In this document: positions 11,413 through 24,143 of the stretch, in pieces
Numbering within the stretch: position 1 is the first letter of the stretch
Layout: the number at the start of each line of letters is the position of its first letter
Assembly: GCA_036971475.1 (NCBI GenBank)
Contig: JBAIZL010000376.1
Location: 901,501-965,500, forward strand
Length of the DNA: 64,000 bases
Direction: 5' to 3'
DNA from: Prosapia bicincta
Taxonomy: Eukaryota > Arthropoda > Insecta > Hemiptera > Cercopidae
Translations under genes and position numbers: made by a program
The notes under the pieces: generated by a model
Told to the model about the DNA's origin: nothing
Seen by the model: the letters and a program-made list of their open reading frames with translations, nothing else
Databases searched by the model: none

Positions 11413-14219
11413 TACACCTTGACTAGGTCTATATTTTGTTAACAATAGTTTTTGCACCTTTCAGAGAAGAGAGTGTTCTCCCTGATACACTTCTAAATCT
11501 TTTCCGGATTTTTAAAATATGAAAAATGTTTGTGATTTAAAATTTTTTATTTATTTATATTATTAAAACCACGTAACCGTTTAATTTAAGAAATATAGTT
11601 CATAAAGGGGACGGTATCCTCTCGCTAGCTACGTAAGTTTTAATAAACCATAGTTATTTCTTTAATACTAATAAAAAAGAAACAAGAAAGAAAATGTTGG
11701 TTTTCCAATAGTCGATATTTCGTTTGGAATTCTAGAATAGGAATAATTACCCATCAGACCTCTCTCAAAACATTACGTCATGTTGTAAATATTGGATCAT
11801 CTCGTTTCTTCCCCTCTACTTATTATTGCACTGAAGATTTGAGCGAGTCGACAATCAACGTACATATGACTAGAGCCTATTAATAATATTTTTTTAATAT
11901 AACTATGATACGAGTGCAGCAGTGGACAGACATTTGATAGGAAAAACGTTTGGTAGGGTGACCTGAAAAATTATCTACTTAATTATTATGATTTGTTATT
12001 AACTTGTCGAAATAAATATTGCACAAATCTATAACACTATACAGTATTTTACACAATATACTATGTATTGAAATCTAATGTATTTTTAGAAATTAATTTA
12101 GAAACACGTGCAATTCAAATGTAGTGCATAGAGTCAAACATAATATGAAACATATGTATTGTTCAAGTGTAAAACCTTTGTTAAACATTCATGTTATAAA
12201 ACATTACAAAACTAAAACTAAAAACAAACTCGGTGGCCCTAATACAGCGAAGTATCTCTTAACTTGTAGCTTTTCGGCATCAGAGAGAAGCCGGCTCGAA
12301 CTGTAAAGGACCAAATTTACAGAATATAAAGGAGCTTGATTACACAAAGCACACATAAAAAAAAATTGAAATTGTAATTTTAGAATATAAAACATTTTCT
12401 CGGGTAAACATAAATGATAACCACTTCATTAGGAGGTTTTGGAAGGACACGTTACGCTTCACGAATTTGTAACACGTAGACCCTCCTTTGAACTTAAGTC
12501 ATTACAGCGACTGCATACATGGACCTCCTCCCTGAAACACGAGAGGATTAAAAGGACAAACTTATGTGTTTTGAGACGGCAAAAAGTCTCAAAAGGAAAT
12601 ATTTTGTTTGTGGCAAAATCTTTTAAAAATATTAAATTATGAAAGTTAAGAAATGACATCGCTGCTATGAAACGTTGCGGACTAGCAACGTTGTCATCTG
12701 TTTAAGTAAACAAGGCCGGCCCGAGCAGGTCGACTTTGTTCACAAAACGGAGCAAATGCAGGAAATTAATTATTTCTTCTAGCTTGTAAGATTTAATATA
12801 AAATAAATTTTTGTTATTTGTAACAAACTAAAACACAAAAATAAAATATGAAAATAAAATTATAAAACATAAAGTAGAAGAGATTTGTTTTATGATAAGA
12901 AGAAAGTAATTAATAAATCAACAAATTATTGTAAAGTAACAAATTAATTAACAAAAGTCTTAAACAATGTAATTAATAAATGGTTAAATAAATTCAGTGC
13001 GGATATATAATTTTTTTAAGTAACTTAAAGGTACAAAGTACGAACGGAAAGCGCTAGAACTGTAATTCAAGTTTGTAACAACTTCTTGAATGTTAAAAAA
13101 GAATATGGTGTCAAAAAATATCAATGTATTACACCAGAAGTGATATATATAAAGCCTCAGCGAAAAAACGAACAAAAATCTAGGTCAGAAAGTTAAATTT
13201 AGACACTATCATACAAGTCCAAACAGGTCTTGTACAACCGATAAACCAGGTAGCGGGAAGGGGTGAGCCCGCTAGCGAGGAATATTGGGGTCTCGGCAAT
13301 CGGCTTTAGTGGACGACGGACGTGTTCTGTTAGAGATCAAGAAACAGAATCGAGGATGATGTTCTGTGGCTGAGGACGAGACGAAGCCCAGATGGACGTG
13401 AAGATGACCTGCTGTCGAACGCCCGCGAAACGAACTACAATTTTTTAACAGCGTAAGATGTAATAATAAGTAATAATACGGCTCTAAAATCGATCGGTGA
13501 CGATGTATGCAGAAAGAAGACTCCAGCAAAACCAGGACGATCACAGCCATCCCAGTGAGTTTGTATGGCAAGTCTTAATTTTAATATCATTAACCATTTA
13601 TTAAATATAGTGAAAAGTTTTCTAAATTCATGTAATAAAATTTCAAAATATGTAAACAAGTTATTCTCTTATTGAAAATTAATAATTAAAAGAATATATA
13701 AAGAAATGACTAATTTTTAACTGTATTAACTTCATTGATAAGAATTGAAAATAAGATGAAAGTAACAAGTTCTTTTATCTTAAGATAAAAAATTAGAAAA
13801 TTAACGTTTTACATAAATTCATGTATTATTCAATCAACTGTTAAACTTGATGCTAAGATAAGCCTTACAAACAATGAAGAATTTTATTGGAAATTTAAAT
13901 TAATATCAAGTTTAAAGAATTGCATATAAAATTACTAGAAATACAAATAACAAAGATTTACAGGAATTTAACGTAGAAAAATATGTAATGTAAGAGAAAT
14001 GGAAATTTTAATTTTTAAAAGCTATTAAAACACAAGTAAGAACAAACGAAAATTGTTTCAAAATTATTAAACATAACCTGTGTTAAAAGTAGTAATTAAA
14101 ATTGTATGAACCTTTTCCAACCAGCAACCAGTAAAAAAACTAATTAATTAAATTAAAGCCATAAGAAAGTTATAGATAAAATTTTAGTATATCAAAAGTA
14201 TAAAATATGTTTAAACAAT
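11413..14219. other. AT-rich region without recognised genes
   Basis: Only short open frames with no recognisable domains. A GC-richer island at about 13200-13440 interrupts the AT-rich background but shows no readable protein or RNA fold that I can support. Confidence 0.5.
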
Positions 14220-14295
14220 GGTTGGCTTTTGAAAAACAAAGTCCAGGAATTTATTCACTGGCAGATCACGCTCGACACACCACAGGTACCAGAGC

Positions 14296-14340
14296 GTTTC
14301 GGCCCTACAGTGTCCATCATCACCAGGCACAAATAGGTAG
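14296..14340 (-). repeat. Penelope/hammerhead-like terminal motif
   Basis: Minus-strand sequence reads 'CCTGGTGATGATGG', then a short stem region, then 'GGGCCGAAACGC'. A (C/G)TGATGA...GAAAC order resembles the hammerhead core reported in terminal repeats of Penelope-like retroelements. Similar motifs recur at 15058-15246, 42843-43008 and 53737-53770. The cleavage-site strand and stem III cannot be placed confidently. Confidence 0.35.
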
Positions 14341-14579
14341 GTCGTGGAACGTGAACTTCGGGGACAAGGTTTCTGCTCCTTAGATGTGAAACAGGAAAGG
14401 TTTGGCCGCGGCAGTTTGTGTTTTTAAAGTAACGTATGAAGAATGCAATTATATTGTAGCACTCGTGCTTGGTTAGGAAGGTATATCTTTACTTAACAGT
14501 TAAAAGATTTGTCTAGCAGGTACGTTGATACCTGCGTAAGTAAGTGGTGGCCTGTGGAATAGGGTTTTTTGCTTGCGAG

Positions 14580-15050
14580 GTTAGGTGGTTGACCTGAAAG
14601 CAAGGAAATTTCCCGTAGGCCAAGGGACGATAATTGGGTCACATGGGAGCTAAGTAGAAGGCTAGGAAGGTAGGTAGGTCACCTGTGAGATGGGTAGGTG
14701 GCCTGTAAGCTAAGGAAGTAACCAGGGAGCTAAGTAGCCTGGAAGATAATTGGATAGTCTAGGATATAAGTGGGTTGCATGGCGGCTAAGCAAATGGCTT
14801 AGGAGGTGGGTCACCTGAGAGGTAAGTAGGTACCATGTAAGCTAGAGGAGTGACCCGGCAGCTAAGTAGCTTGGAAGGTAATTTTGTGGTCTGGGATATA
14901 AGTGGAGTGCAAGGGAGCTAACCAAATGGCTTGGGAGGTAGATCACCTGGGAAATAGGAAGGTGGAATGTATGTTAAGGGAGTGACCAGGGAGCTAAGTA
15001 GCTTGAAAGTTAATTAGGCGCTCTGGGATATAAGTGGGTTACATGGGAGT
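14580..15050. repeat. 132-bp degenerate minisatellite
   Basis: The phrase 'AGCTAAGTAGC' recurs at 14728, 14860 and 14992, exactly 132 bp apart, with 'GGGATATAAGTGG' and 'CAAATGGCTTGGGAGGT' in register. The earlier part (14580-14727) is a more diverged copy. Within each unit, shorter 'GGGAGCTAAG'/'GTAAGCTAAGG' modules repeat, so the array is hierarchical. Confidence 0.9.
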
Positions 15051-15057
15051 ACATTTC

Positions 15058-15246
15058 GATGACCGTGTGATCATCATCAGTGTGTTGTCTTATTATAAAA
15101 TTACAATCTAGCAAACAAGAAGTTACAAACTAGAATGACACCAAGCGACAGTAGAGAACGATTGGCGTCACGATTGGTTTGTAACTTCTTGTTTGCTAGA
15201 TTGTAATTTTGTAATAAGACCCTCTGATGACGATGACATGGTCATC
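15058..15246. repeat. long inverted repeat (about 70-bp arms)
   Basis: The arm 15058-15130 is nearly the reverse complement of 15177-15246, with a loop of about 46 bp. Both arms contain a (C)TGATGA...GTCATC core. In the minus reading of the left arm it is followed by 'GAAATG'. It looks like two inverted copies of an element terminus, as seen for Penelope-like terminal repeats. Confidence 0.8.
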
Positions 15247-16505
15247 TATATGGGTTTAATCGTAAGCAACTTGTTGTATATGTTATTTTTGTGTTATTGG
15301 GGTTCTGTCCAATATTATCATTGTAATTAAATGAGACTATAATTTCCTAAGTAATAAAATTAACAACATAAATGAGTAAATGTCGTAAATTTCTGTTTGG
15401 GTGCAAAAGGTTCGTAAATGATTTGAAAAACAAATACCAGCTCACAGTTCCACCTTATAGAATGCAAACTATTGCGGAGTCTGTCAAATTGGTTATTTGA
15501 ATCGTGTGTTTAAAAAAATCTTTATTCCGATGAAATTTTTTATCTGGAATTAATTATCACCAGCCAATTACTTTGAGGTTAAATGTTTGCTAGTCTAAAT
15601 AACCAACGGCATTCAGTCCCGTTGTCATGGAAACGAGGGTCCGTTTCGACATTCCTTTGATGCAGTGCAGTTAATTATAAAATTATGATTTAGCATCTGT
15701 GAATAGGCACTCTGTGAGCCGGGACGTTAAACTACCTTAAGAAATATTAGGCTATTAATAAATATTGAATTTTATAAATACAAATGTATTAGAAAACTTT
15801 GGTTGAAAATATTAATGATAAATATACTTAGTAAATAAGATTTTCTTAATTAGTATTCAAAATTCCAATTTTATGTATGTTTCGAAGTGAGGAGATGTTA
15901 TTTTTGGAATTTAAAAACGTTTACTGAATCCGTTTCCATTATACTCTGTGTGTGTCTAACTGAGCCCTAGAGCAAAAACTAATAGATCCTCTCCAGCCTG
16001 CAGCTGCTTCGGAAAACGGGTCCCTGCTGGTTTGTCTTAACACGAGTGTATGTTTCTTTATAAATATTATTATTTCCATCAGTTTATAAACGTCATTAAA
16101 AAGGTCATGAAAAATAATTTCAAACTCAATTAGCCTATATTATTTACTTAATTTTTTCCTAAACTTGATGTTAGCCAAGAGTACAAGGTATTAGCTTTTG
16201 GTAATATATACATACATACTTTTCAAATAACTGTTAAAAAAATTACACGGCATTATATAAATACAAATATTTCTTCTCAATAGGATAACCAGTAGGGGAG
16301 TCTGGCGAAACAGCTTTTGCCGGTCCTGATTCGAGAACGGTTTATTTTGGGTGGTCGCAGATAGTCTCGGCTCCAGGGCTCATCCCGCTGTATTCAAATT
16401 AAATAAAATGAAGATACAGACCATAAACAGTGGATTATCCGAACAAATAATGTCACAATATTATATTCTATTGCCAGAAATATTAGTCAATATAAACATT
16501 ATTTT

Positions 16506-16507
<2 letters not shown>
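15247..16507. other. AT-rich region without recognised genes
   Basis: No coding or RNA feature that I can support. Confidence 0.5.

Positions 16508-16556
<49 letters not shown>
16508..16556. repeat. (TA)n microsatellite
   Basis: About 24 TA units, uninterrupted. Confidence 0.95.
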
Positions 16557-16559
<3 letters not shown>

Positions 16560-16853
16560 ATTTCTAATACTATTAGAAATAATATCAGAATATATATTTT
16601 TAAATTTGAGAAACATTTAGTTAAATACATTTTCTGGGATTAATCGGCCCAATAATTGTAAATTAACGGATCAGCGATCGCGTTATCATGGGGCAGCTGT
16701 TATATGAGCTCGCATCGCGATAACTTATTACCAGTCGGATTTAAAATATCCGATAAAACGTCATCTGGTATTTAAATACAGTGCTGCATTTAGAAGATAT
16801 TATTTCCAACAATTTATTACACAAATGCTTAATTTGAAAAATCTCATGTTACG

Positions 16854-16857
<4 letters not shown>

Positions 16858-16917
<60 letters not shown>
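16858..16917. repeat. (TA)n microsatellite
   Basis: About 29 TA units directly upstream of the long inverted repeat at 16965-17199. Confidence 0.95.
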
Positions 16918-16918
<1 letters not shown>

Positions 16919-16964
16919 CACACACATATAAGCGTGTGTGTGTGTTATATACCTGTATATATAT

Positions 16965-17199
16965 GACGAATAGCTATTATCTGGAGTAGATCCGTTCATT
17001 CTGCAGTGTATAAAATCGCAGTTCCGACGTTTCGCTAGAATCTCACCTAGCATTGACGAGGTGAACCCAACATTTGTCGCTCTTCAACTGTTGTTGGGGT
17101 CATCTCGTGAATACTAGATGAGATTCTAGCGAAACGTCGGAACTGCGATTTTATGCACTGCAGAATGGTCGGATGTACTCCAGATAATAACTATTCATC
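16965..17199. repeat. long inverted repeat (about 86-bp arms) between two TA tracts
   Basis: Arm 16965-17050 is an almost perfect reverse complement of 17114-17199; the loop is about 63 bp. Arms include 'CGAAACGTCGGAACTGCGAT' (plus strand in the right arm). The unit is bracketed by (TA)n tracts ending at 16917 and starting at 17234. This suggests an element family that carries or targets TA repeats. The GAAACG motif again recalls Penelope-like termini. Confidence 0.85.
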
Positions 17200-17233
17200 A
17201 TATTTTTCCATCCATGAAGGAATACGTCTCAGC

Positions 17234-17322
<89 letters not shown>

Positions 17323-17330
17323 CATACACA
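17234..17330. repeat. (TA)n microsatellite
   Basis: Long TA tract with one interruption, grading into TACATA repeats. Confidence 0.95.
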
Positions 17331-18118
17331 CATACATATATTTAAAATCTTCATTTGCCTATTTTATTAGAGTTCTGAGTACTTTTGATAATTTTCTACT
17401 TTTCCGCTAGGATTTATATTCTTTTTATTATTTTTTTTATTTTTTTTTCCCCAGGGGATATTCTTATTTAGAGTATCATAATTACCTGCTATTCCCAGCA
17501 TCCTCAGCCCCATGAACATTCTAATACCACAATAATTACTACACTAATATCGGGTCCGCACTAATTTTAGCAGCTGAGCGGAATGTGTTAGGGTATCCAC
17601 ATACCGACAGCAACACGCACCTTTAGCTCAAACAACAATACCTAATAAAGCAATTGAATTAACAATAACAAAATATCCCGTAACACACGAGAGAACTAAT
17701 TGTAAATTCACCTCCAATGACTTTTATTGAATTATTATAGTTATATCTGATTACTTACAGCAATGGGTTTAATTATTTAACCGGGCCACACTTCCTAAAC
17801 CAAATTCCTCAGACCTTGGTTTAATAAAAAGAAAGTAATAAATAGTTGACACTTAAGTTAAAATAACACTAAAACAAGTAACCATAGATGAAAACTGTAT
17901 TACACCAACCACAGATACATAAAGATGTATATGGTATATTTAGGTGGCGTAAAAAAAGGATGATTCAGTAGTAATTCTACCAGCTATTCACTAGCGATTC
18001 AGTATCACTTTTCCTGAGTAACAGATTTGACGCTCATACCGGCAATGCACATCGGGACAGCTCATCACAATAAAACAAAAATTCTCCTTAGAACGATGAT
18101 ACTTGCATAAATAAATAA

Positions 18119-18122
<4 letters not shown>
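17331..18122. other. AT-rich region without recognised genes
   Basis: No credible coding region. Around 17936-18080 there are short phrases recalling a LINE-A 3' end ('GGTGGCGTAA', 'CATCACAATAAA'), probably a very old relic. Confidence 0.35.

Positions 18123-18179
<57 letters not shown>
18123..18179. repeat. (TA)n microsatellite
   Basis: About 28 TA units. Confidence 0.95.
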
Positions 18180-18180
<1 letters not shown>

Positions 18181-18324
18181 TTGATATTTAATGTTATCCA
18201 TTGTTTTTCCGTTGCACTGACTTTATGAAGTTAATATATTACTATTGTAAGTAATTTTTCCACCATTAAGTGCAATAATTTTACCTTGAGTGATGAGGCA
18301 CCTTTCGGTCACTTGACCATTGTC

Positions 18325-18960
18325 GAATCACTCGGTGAGTGACTATTAAGTTTTTTATTGTAATAAGGTATTTGCTAGTTGGGTAAGGGATTTGTTCGTA
18401 TTTATTTTCTTTTACGTAGTTAGTCATTGAATCGATGTATTTGGTATTTTCTATTATTACTGGTGTATTTGTTTTATCTGATTTTAATATTAAGTAGTCG
18501 TTGTTTTCTAGTTTTTCTCTGAGTTTTATAATTTCTTTTTTATTTATATATTGTTCCGTTTTTTTGTTTTTTTCCGTTTTTATTATTAATATTGTTTCTT
18601 ATGTGTCCAGTATTTTGGTGGGTAATTTTGTGGATGTTAGATTCTGTGTCAACTATTAGGTTTTTTATTATTTGTTTTTTGTTGAAGTTAGGTAGGTTAT
18701 ATTTGAAGGAATTTATTATTATTTTTTCTTTTTCAGTAAATTGTGTTTTAGTTAAGTTTATGAATTTATTGTTGTTAGAGGTGTGGATTGGTTCTAGGCT
18801 ATTTATTAGGTTATGTTGTTGTTTTGATGTGTGGATTGGTTCTAGGCTATTTTTTAGGTTATGTTGTTTTGATAAATTTAATATCAACGTTACATTCACT
18901 ACCCTTATATTATTTTTACAGTCTTCTATCTTTTACATTAATCTTTATCATGTTTAGCCG
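18325..18960 (-). pseudogene. Penelope-like element, N-terminal part of the RT polyprotein
   Basis: Minus strand frame 18899-18540 reads 'KFINLTKTQFTEKEKIIIN', 'FKYNLP' and 'KNLIVDTESNI', the 'NLS...L...E...L..G..Y' beginning seen in Penelope-like proteins. After a one-base frameshift near 18545 it continues as 'YLILKSDKTNTPVIIENTKY' and 'YVKENKYEQIPYPTSKYL', matching the 'DKGNTVV....Y' start of the RT region. The segment 'QHNLKNSLEPIHTS' is tandemly duplicated. The rest of the RT is missing upstream of 18325. It shares its leader with 30969-31030. Confidence 0.7.
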
Positions 18961-20261
18961 TTTTTTTATAGCCTTATATAGTCTCACAATGCCTGTTTGC
19001 ACGCAGAAATGCTATAATTACTTTTACTTTTAATTTATATAACTTCATTTTATATAAATGCAATTAAAATGTTCAAGTTTTGGGAGAAAACAGTTGTTTA
19101 ATTAAAAAGTTTTAAGACAATTTTAAATTTCCTCGCGCCTCCCTTTTGAAGTAAACACAATGTTATAATAATCCAATAAAATCCGTAACAAAAAGAGGTC
19201 TTTATTTGTGTTTACAGTGTTAAAAATTGTAAAACCTTTTCCACGGGATAAAATTCCCCTAATAATTTGATCTATTACTCTTTATTGAAAGAAGTGTTAC
19301 TTAATAAATCAAATTTCGCGGTTAACTTGATTGAATAGATTTTACAACGAAGAGGTTTGTGTGTTCTTTGCGTTCTGAAAGTTATTAACACAAAGTAAAA
19401 AATACGTTAAACTTAAAGATGCAATTATTCGTTTTAGATTGATTTTATTAAACACTTAAGATCGATGGAAAGAATGAAAAATAGATCATTCAGGGGATCC
19501 TAGCCCCCAGGGTCTCTATATGGTCTATCACAAGATTTATCCCCTAATACGGTTTCTTTCATGCAAAGTGTTTCATCCTGCTATAACGCGACATTTTCTG
19601 TACTGTTTCATTTCACTATATTCTGATTTTCCATAGAAGGAAAATAGCATATACATGGACAATCTATCATAAATCCTTCACGCGCCTTAGGGTTACTAGC
19701 CGCATGAGCATGTGAGACGGAGGCAGCTCGCCAGAAGGTGCCTGCCAAGATGGCTGGGCAGGTTCTGGCGACCCACTGGGCTGAACAAAAAGGATGAAAG
19801 GTAGAGAGCAGATCTTCATCTGGCAAACGACAATGTTTTATTCTTCTTCTGGATCCATATCCTGTTGGAGTTTGTAAATGTTCATAAATATTTTTACTTT
19901 ATTAACCGAGATTTTCTGTTGAACAAAGACCCCTCCATGTAATTTTTCTACATCCAACATATCTCGTCCTTTGATCTTTCCTAGGACTTGGAGTCACAAT
20001 AGTGAGTATTTCTCTACCCGTATTATAAAGCCAAAATATTTAAATTCTCACCTGCTTATAGTTGAAATTTATTCTCGCCTTCTCTTACTAACAAATGGGT
20101 ATCGGTTTCCTCGATTGTCGGAAAAGCGTTCTTCCTACGTCATATTTATGATGATGTGAGTTTTTCCGATGACGTAATATTAAGAGTTGACTAATAATTT
20201 ACCGGCAAAGCTTTTTTATGACGCCACTGTTAGTTCTCTAATAGTCTTGTAAGTATAATAA
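18961..20261. other. no recognised gene
   Basis: The first part continues the Penelope-like leader to about 19000. The remainder is AT-rich. A 72-codon frame at 19826-19608 (minus) shows no recognisable domain. Confidence 0.45.
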
Positions 20262-20541
20262 TAATAAGACAAACCTGTACCCGTCATTGAAAGAGTTGTA
20301 CAGGTTTTACAATTCTCGACCTTCAACATCGATTACAAAATATTACTTCGAGCACACTAAAACCATAAAAATAACATCCTCTCGCCTAACACACGCTTCA
20401 GATAATTCATCCAGAATTTATCCCGATTTTCAAGAATCTATCACATGTTTTCACTAAAATTTTCCGGGATAATTTCCCCCCCATTTCTTCCGGAAAATTC
20501 CCCTCATTCAATTGTTAGGAAGATCAGAAAAGCGTATCTAC
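20262..20541. repeat. dispersed repeat R1, copy a
   Basis: About 280 bp sharing extended similarity with 28188-28512. Shared phrases include 'TTCGAGCAC', 'CATCCTCTCGCCTAACA', 'ATTCATCCAGAAT', 'TTCCGG.ATAA.TTTCCCCC' and a common terminal 'AAAAGCGTATCTAC'. Both copies lie next to LINE-A fragments and end at the same base, implying a defined element edge. The family is unknown. Confidence 0.75.
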
Positions 20542-20542
20542 T

Positions 20543-21397
20543 TATGTGCCTCCAAGACGAACGAGGAAAGACAAATTTGACAGAAAGCTTGAGATGAACG
20601 CTAGGATATTCTCTTCTATACCCCATGAATTCATAGTGTTCAGAATTCCTCTTTTCCATGCCATATCATATGCCTTTTCAAGAGCAAAGAAAACAGCAAC
20701 GAGTGTTTGACGCAAGAGAAAGGCATCTTGAATAGCGGACTCTAACAAAACCAATTGGTCAACTAATGATCATCCTAGTCTGAAACCACATTGTTCGTTG
20801 CTAAGAAGGTTGTAGGTTTATAGGTACCAGACAAGACGGCGTTGCCCATCCTCTCCAGTAGTTTGCACAAGACGCTAGTTAGAGATACAGGCATATAACT
20901 ACTAGGATTAGGTTTGTCTTTACCTGGTTTTAAAAGAATTACTGTTGTTTCTAACCATGCATTGTAGAAAGACTGCTCTTCGAATAGCCGATTGTATATT
21001 AGAAGGAGGACAAGTTTCGCCGATGATGGTAGATGTTTCAGCATATAGTATACAATGGAGGCAGAACCTGGCGCAGAATCCTTAGTTGACGCAAGAGCTG
21101 ACTCCAATTCCCCTTATAGAGAAAAAGGTGTTCAAAGGAGAGTCCCCAGACAACCCAACAGTAAACGGTATTGCTTCTTCCTTCAGTTTATGTCTCTGGA
21201 ATAATATACTATTGGCTGTAGTAGAAAAAAAGTTAAAAATGATGTTCCTAGTACATTAGCAATATCACCACTGTGATCAATCTTCCATCCGGTTGCTTCA
21301 GCGCAATGGCTGGACACGGAATGGGAGAGCTACAAACTGATCTTAACCTCCTCCACACTGTGGAGGACGGAGTTGTTCGTCTAATTGTGCTAATGTA
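20543..21397 (-). pseudogene. LINE-A-like ORF2 internal fragment (RT domain)
   Basis: Minus strand pieces 21107-20775 and 20754-20542 correspond to about residues 345-625 of the intact ORF2. They contain 'SAPGSASIVYYMLK', 'WLETTVILLKPGKDKPNPSS', and, after a frame break, 'LVAVFFALEKAYDMAWKRGIL'. The motif A Asp reads Ala (FFALEKAYD for FFDLEKAYD). Divergence is higher than in other copies, so this is an older or distinct subfamily. No termini are visible. Confidence 0.8.
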
Positions 21398-21507
21398 GTG
21401 TTCCCAAATTTAATGTACTTGTAGCACACAGTGTCCTTATATTGTGATTACTAATATGTTTAGGTCAAGCCCCTGTTCTAAGCAGAAATAGAGGAACCAC
21501 TGACGAG

Positions 21508-22107
21508 AAAATTTTTTTAACTCAATTTTTATTTAAAATAATGTTCCATAAATGAAAATAATCAAAATACATAAATGTTTTAAACTAATTAAAATTATCT
21601 AAAACTAAAGAAACTAAAATTATACAAAATTTAAATATTATTGAAAAGATTCAAGTGGCGTAAGAAAGCGATGACACGGTCGATAACAGCGGCACCGTCC
21701 CTTAAAACCACCTTTAAACTACCTCGAAGATCGTAACGTAAATACAAATCTCTCAACTCATCACAATCAAGCAGGATGTGTTTGATTGTGATGGTACATC
21801 TACAAAACGGACAAAGTTGTGGATCCTCATGTCGCATCAACCATCCATGCGTTAACAAAGAGTGACCGATGCGAAGTCGAGTAGCTACCACTTCCTCCCT
21901 ACGATTCGAACGAACAGATGTCCTCCATGGTCGGACGGTATTATTGATGTCCCTCAGCTTGTTTCTATTTACATTTTGCCATTTTTCATTCCTAACAGAG
22001 AATACTGTAGTTTTAACATTGCATACAAAATCTGATGCCATCACACGTTGTGTCGATATATACGTGTAGCTAATTTTGCACCTTCATCTGCTTCAGTGTT
22101 TGAAGAG
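21508..22107 (-). mobile_element. LINE-A 3' fragment, 5'-truncated
   Basis: 3' UTR plus the C-terminal region of ORF2 (22044-21631: 'MMASDFVCNVKTTVFSV' through 'RLRIGHSLLTHGWLMRHEDP', CPFC and the final 'HLNLFNNI'). It ends near 22107 in the RNase H end ('NTEADEGAKL'). The terminal hairpin is not recognisable at the 3' edge. The order relative to 20543-21397 (both minus) shows they are two separate insertions. Confidence 0.85.
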
Positions 22108-22146
22108 AGCATTCACACCGCAATGCCGCAAGTGATTTGATTAAAG

Positions 22147-22148
<2 letters not shown>

Positions 22149-22212
<64 letters not shown>
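22149..22212. repeat. (TA)n microsatellite
   Basis: About 32 TA units just beyond a LINE-A truncation point. Confidence 0.95.
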
Positions 22213-22214
<2 letters not shown>

Positions 22215-24125
22215 TGTAGGTACAGGAGTGTCATATTGTTCTAAACATAATATGATGTATAAAAGATGAGTTTAGTAGTAAACCTTGAATATGTATTTTG
22301 ACAAAAATGTAGTATAAACACAACCCAGAGGTTTTAAAATGTTTAAACTATTCATACTAGTTTATAATGATAAAAGTGATAATTAAAATAAACAACAGTT
22401 TAGCTATTAGTATATTCTTAGCGGCATTTACTTTTGGTTCATGTGAAATTACTTTATGTATTATAAATTTTTAGTAAATGATTTTTATACTATATTATTT
22501 CTGTTTGAATAAACAATGTACCAAATGACACTGAACAAACTGAGCACCCTCTTGGAAATGGTAAAGAAATAATGGATGTCGGATGATTGAATTTTGATAT
22601 CTTTGGATAATGTGGATACTTTTGAACTTGCAGACATTTTTCGAAATAATGATTTCATTGACAAACCCGACCTGCTATTGCCTCTGTATAGTCTTGAAGC
22701 AGTTTGATATGTAATGGAATAAGGTTTTAGATTTAAAATGTGAGTGATCATTAAAGATATGTAGCTTTTGTTTGTTGTTTGATGTTTGGATATTTTAAAA
22801 TTTTTTATTATATTTAAGAAATTATGAAATTTATTTAGCTTTTCATTGATTAACTAAAAATAATTCCTTAGAAATTTAACAAAATTTATTTATTTGTTTC
22901 AGATGAAAATGAAACAACGTCCACTTATTTAAAGGAACTATAGGTTAAGTCCTATAGTTTTAAGTCAGGATGAATGGTGGTCTTTGATATTTATAGATAT
23001 TCAAAAGAAGGAGCTGACGGTTGGTTTGGCTCTAGGTAATGAGGCAACTGTGGAGTGGACTATAATTCCAGCCTGCACTATCTGCTTGGCTAATGAAGCA
23101 AGCAGGGTGTGCAGTCTATGTGGTCACAGAATCTTGCCGGCCATGCCTAATATCTTTTGTAAATACCAATAAATATTCTATGACCACAGGTGGAGGTGGT
23201 GAAATAATCACTATGATTGTTAGGGTGCCTCTACAGTGTCCAAAATGTTGTGCCATTATTGGCAATATTATAATTATTTACTAACTTTGTAACTATTTAT
23301 TTCTTTATAAACGTTGTCAAACATTGTTTCGACAAGATTATTTATATTGCATAAATCTGTTTCTTTTTGTGTCGACAAGAATATTTACATTAAATAAATC
23401 TGGGAATTGGTTGAATGGCCGATTTAAAATTAGGATATTTTACTGAATGTTTGTTTTTAGTATTTATGCCATGAATATTTGTCAAAGAAAAGTAACAGTC
23501 ACTTACATGATCGTGCGGTTCGCGCCACACCATAGGAATACCGAAAGGGTATTTATCCTATAGATAAAGTGGGGAAATATTAATTACCTAAGAACAGTAT
23601 GTTAATGAAGCCTATCAACAAGTTTGTGTATAAAGAACTGAATAAATATATGTTGATAGTGTAGATACTAGGAAGTCCATCAGATTTTTTCGTAAAAGTA
23701 TGAATTTGAAAAATTTATTCTTATGATTAAAAATAATTGACGTGATTGAGAAAAACTAAAAAAACAGATCTGAATTCAGGGCATCTCAATTGACTAAAAT
23801 CAGTTGTTTTCATTCTTCAAGTAATTTATTTTTGAAATGCATACCAGTGTTGTAATTGTAATTATAGAATAAAAAGTAACAAAAATATTAAAAAAAATTG
23901 TTGACCTAAGTAGTAATTGGCTTTGAAATGATTTTGTTTATATTACTTGCTTTTACTTGCTTGTTAGGAAGTTTTTTAATATCAAACTTAATATAATGGA
24001 TATACTATTTCAAATTAACTGTAACCTGTTAATTAACTGTAAAGGGATATTATATTACCAAGACTATTATAATATGTGTGTGTTACAAAAGTATTATTTT
24101 TTTAAAGATTGGAAAAAGGTATACA
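22213..24125. other. AT-rich region without recognised genes
   Basis: Short open frames only (for example 22984-23172 plus, with several Cys residues but no recognised zinc-finger spacing). Nothing else supported. Confidence 0.45.
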
Positions 24126-24143
24126 CTTCTGCAAATAAAAACG

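Noticed and set aside
11212..11457. Open frame rich in Arg-Ala, His-Thr and Ile-Tyr repeats (also 16351, 16844, 17153, 3752)
   Set aside because: Direct translation of TA/TG/CG microsatellites.
19608..19826. 72-codon minus frame with mixed composition
   Set aside because: No motif recognised; too short to distinguish from chance.
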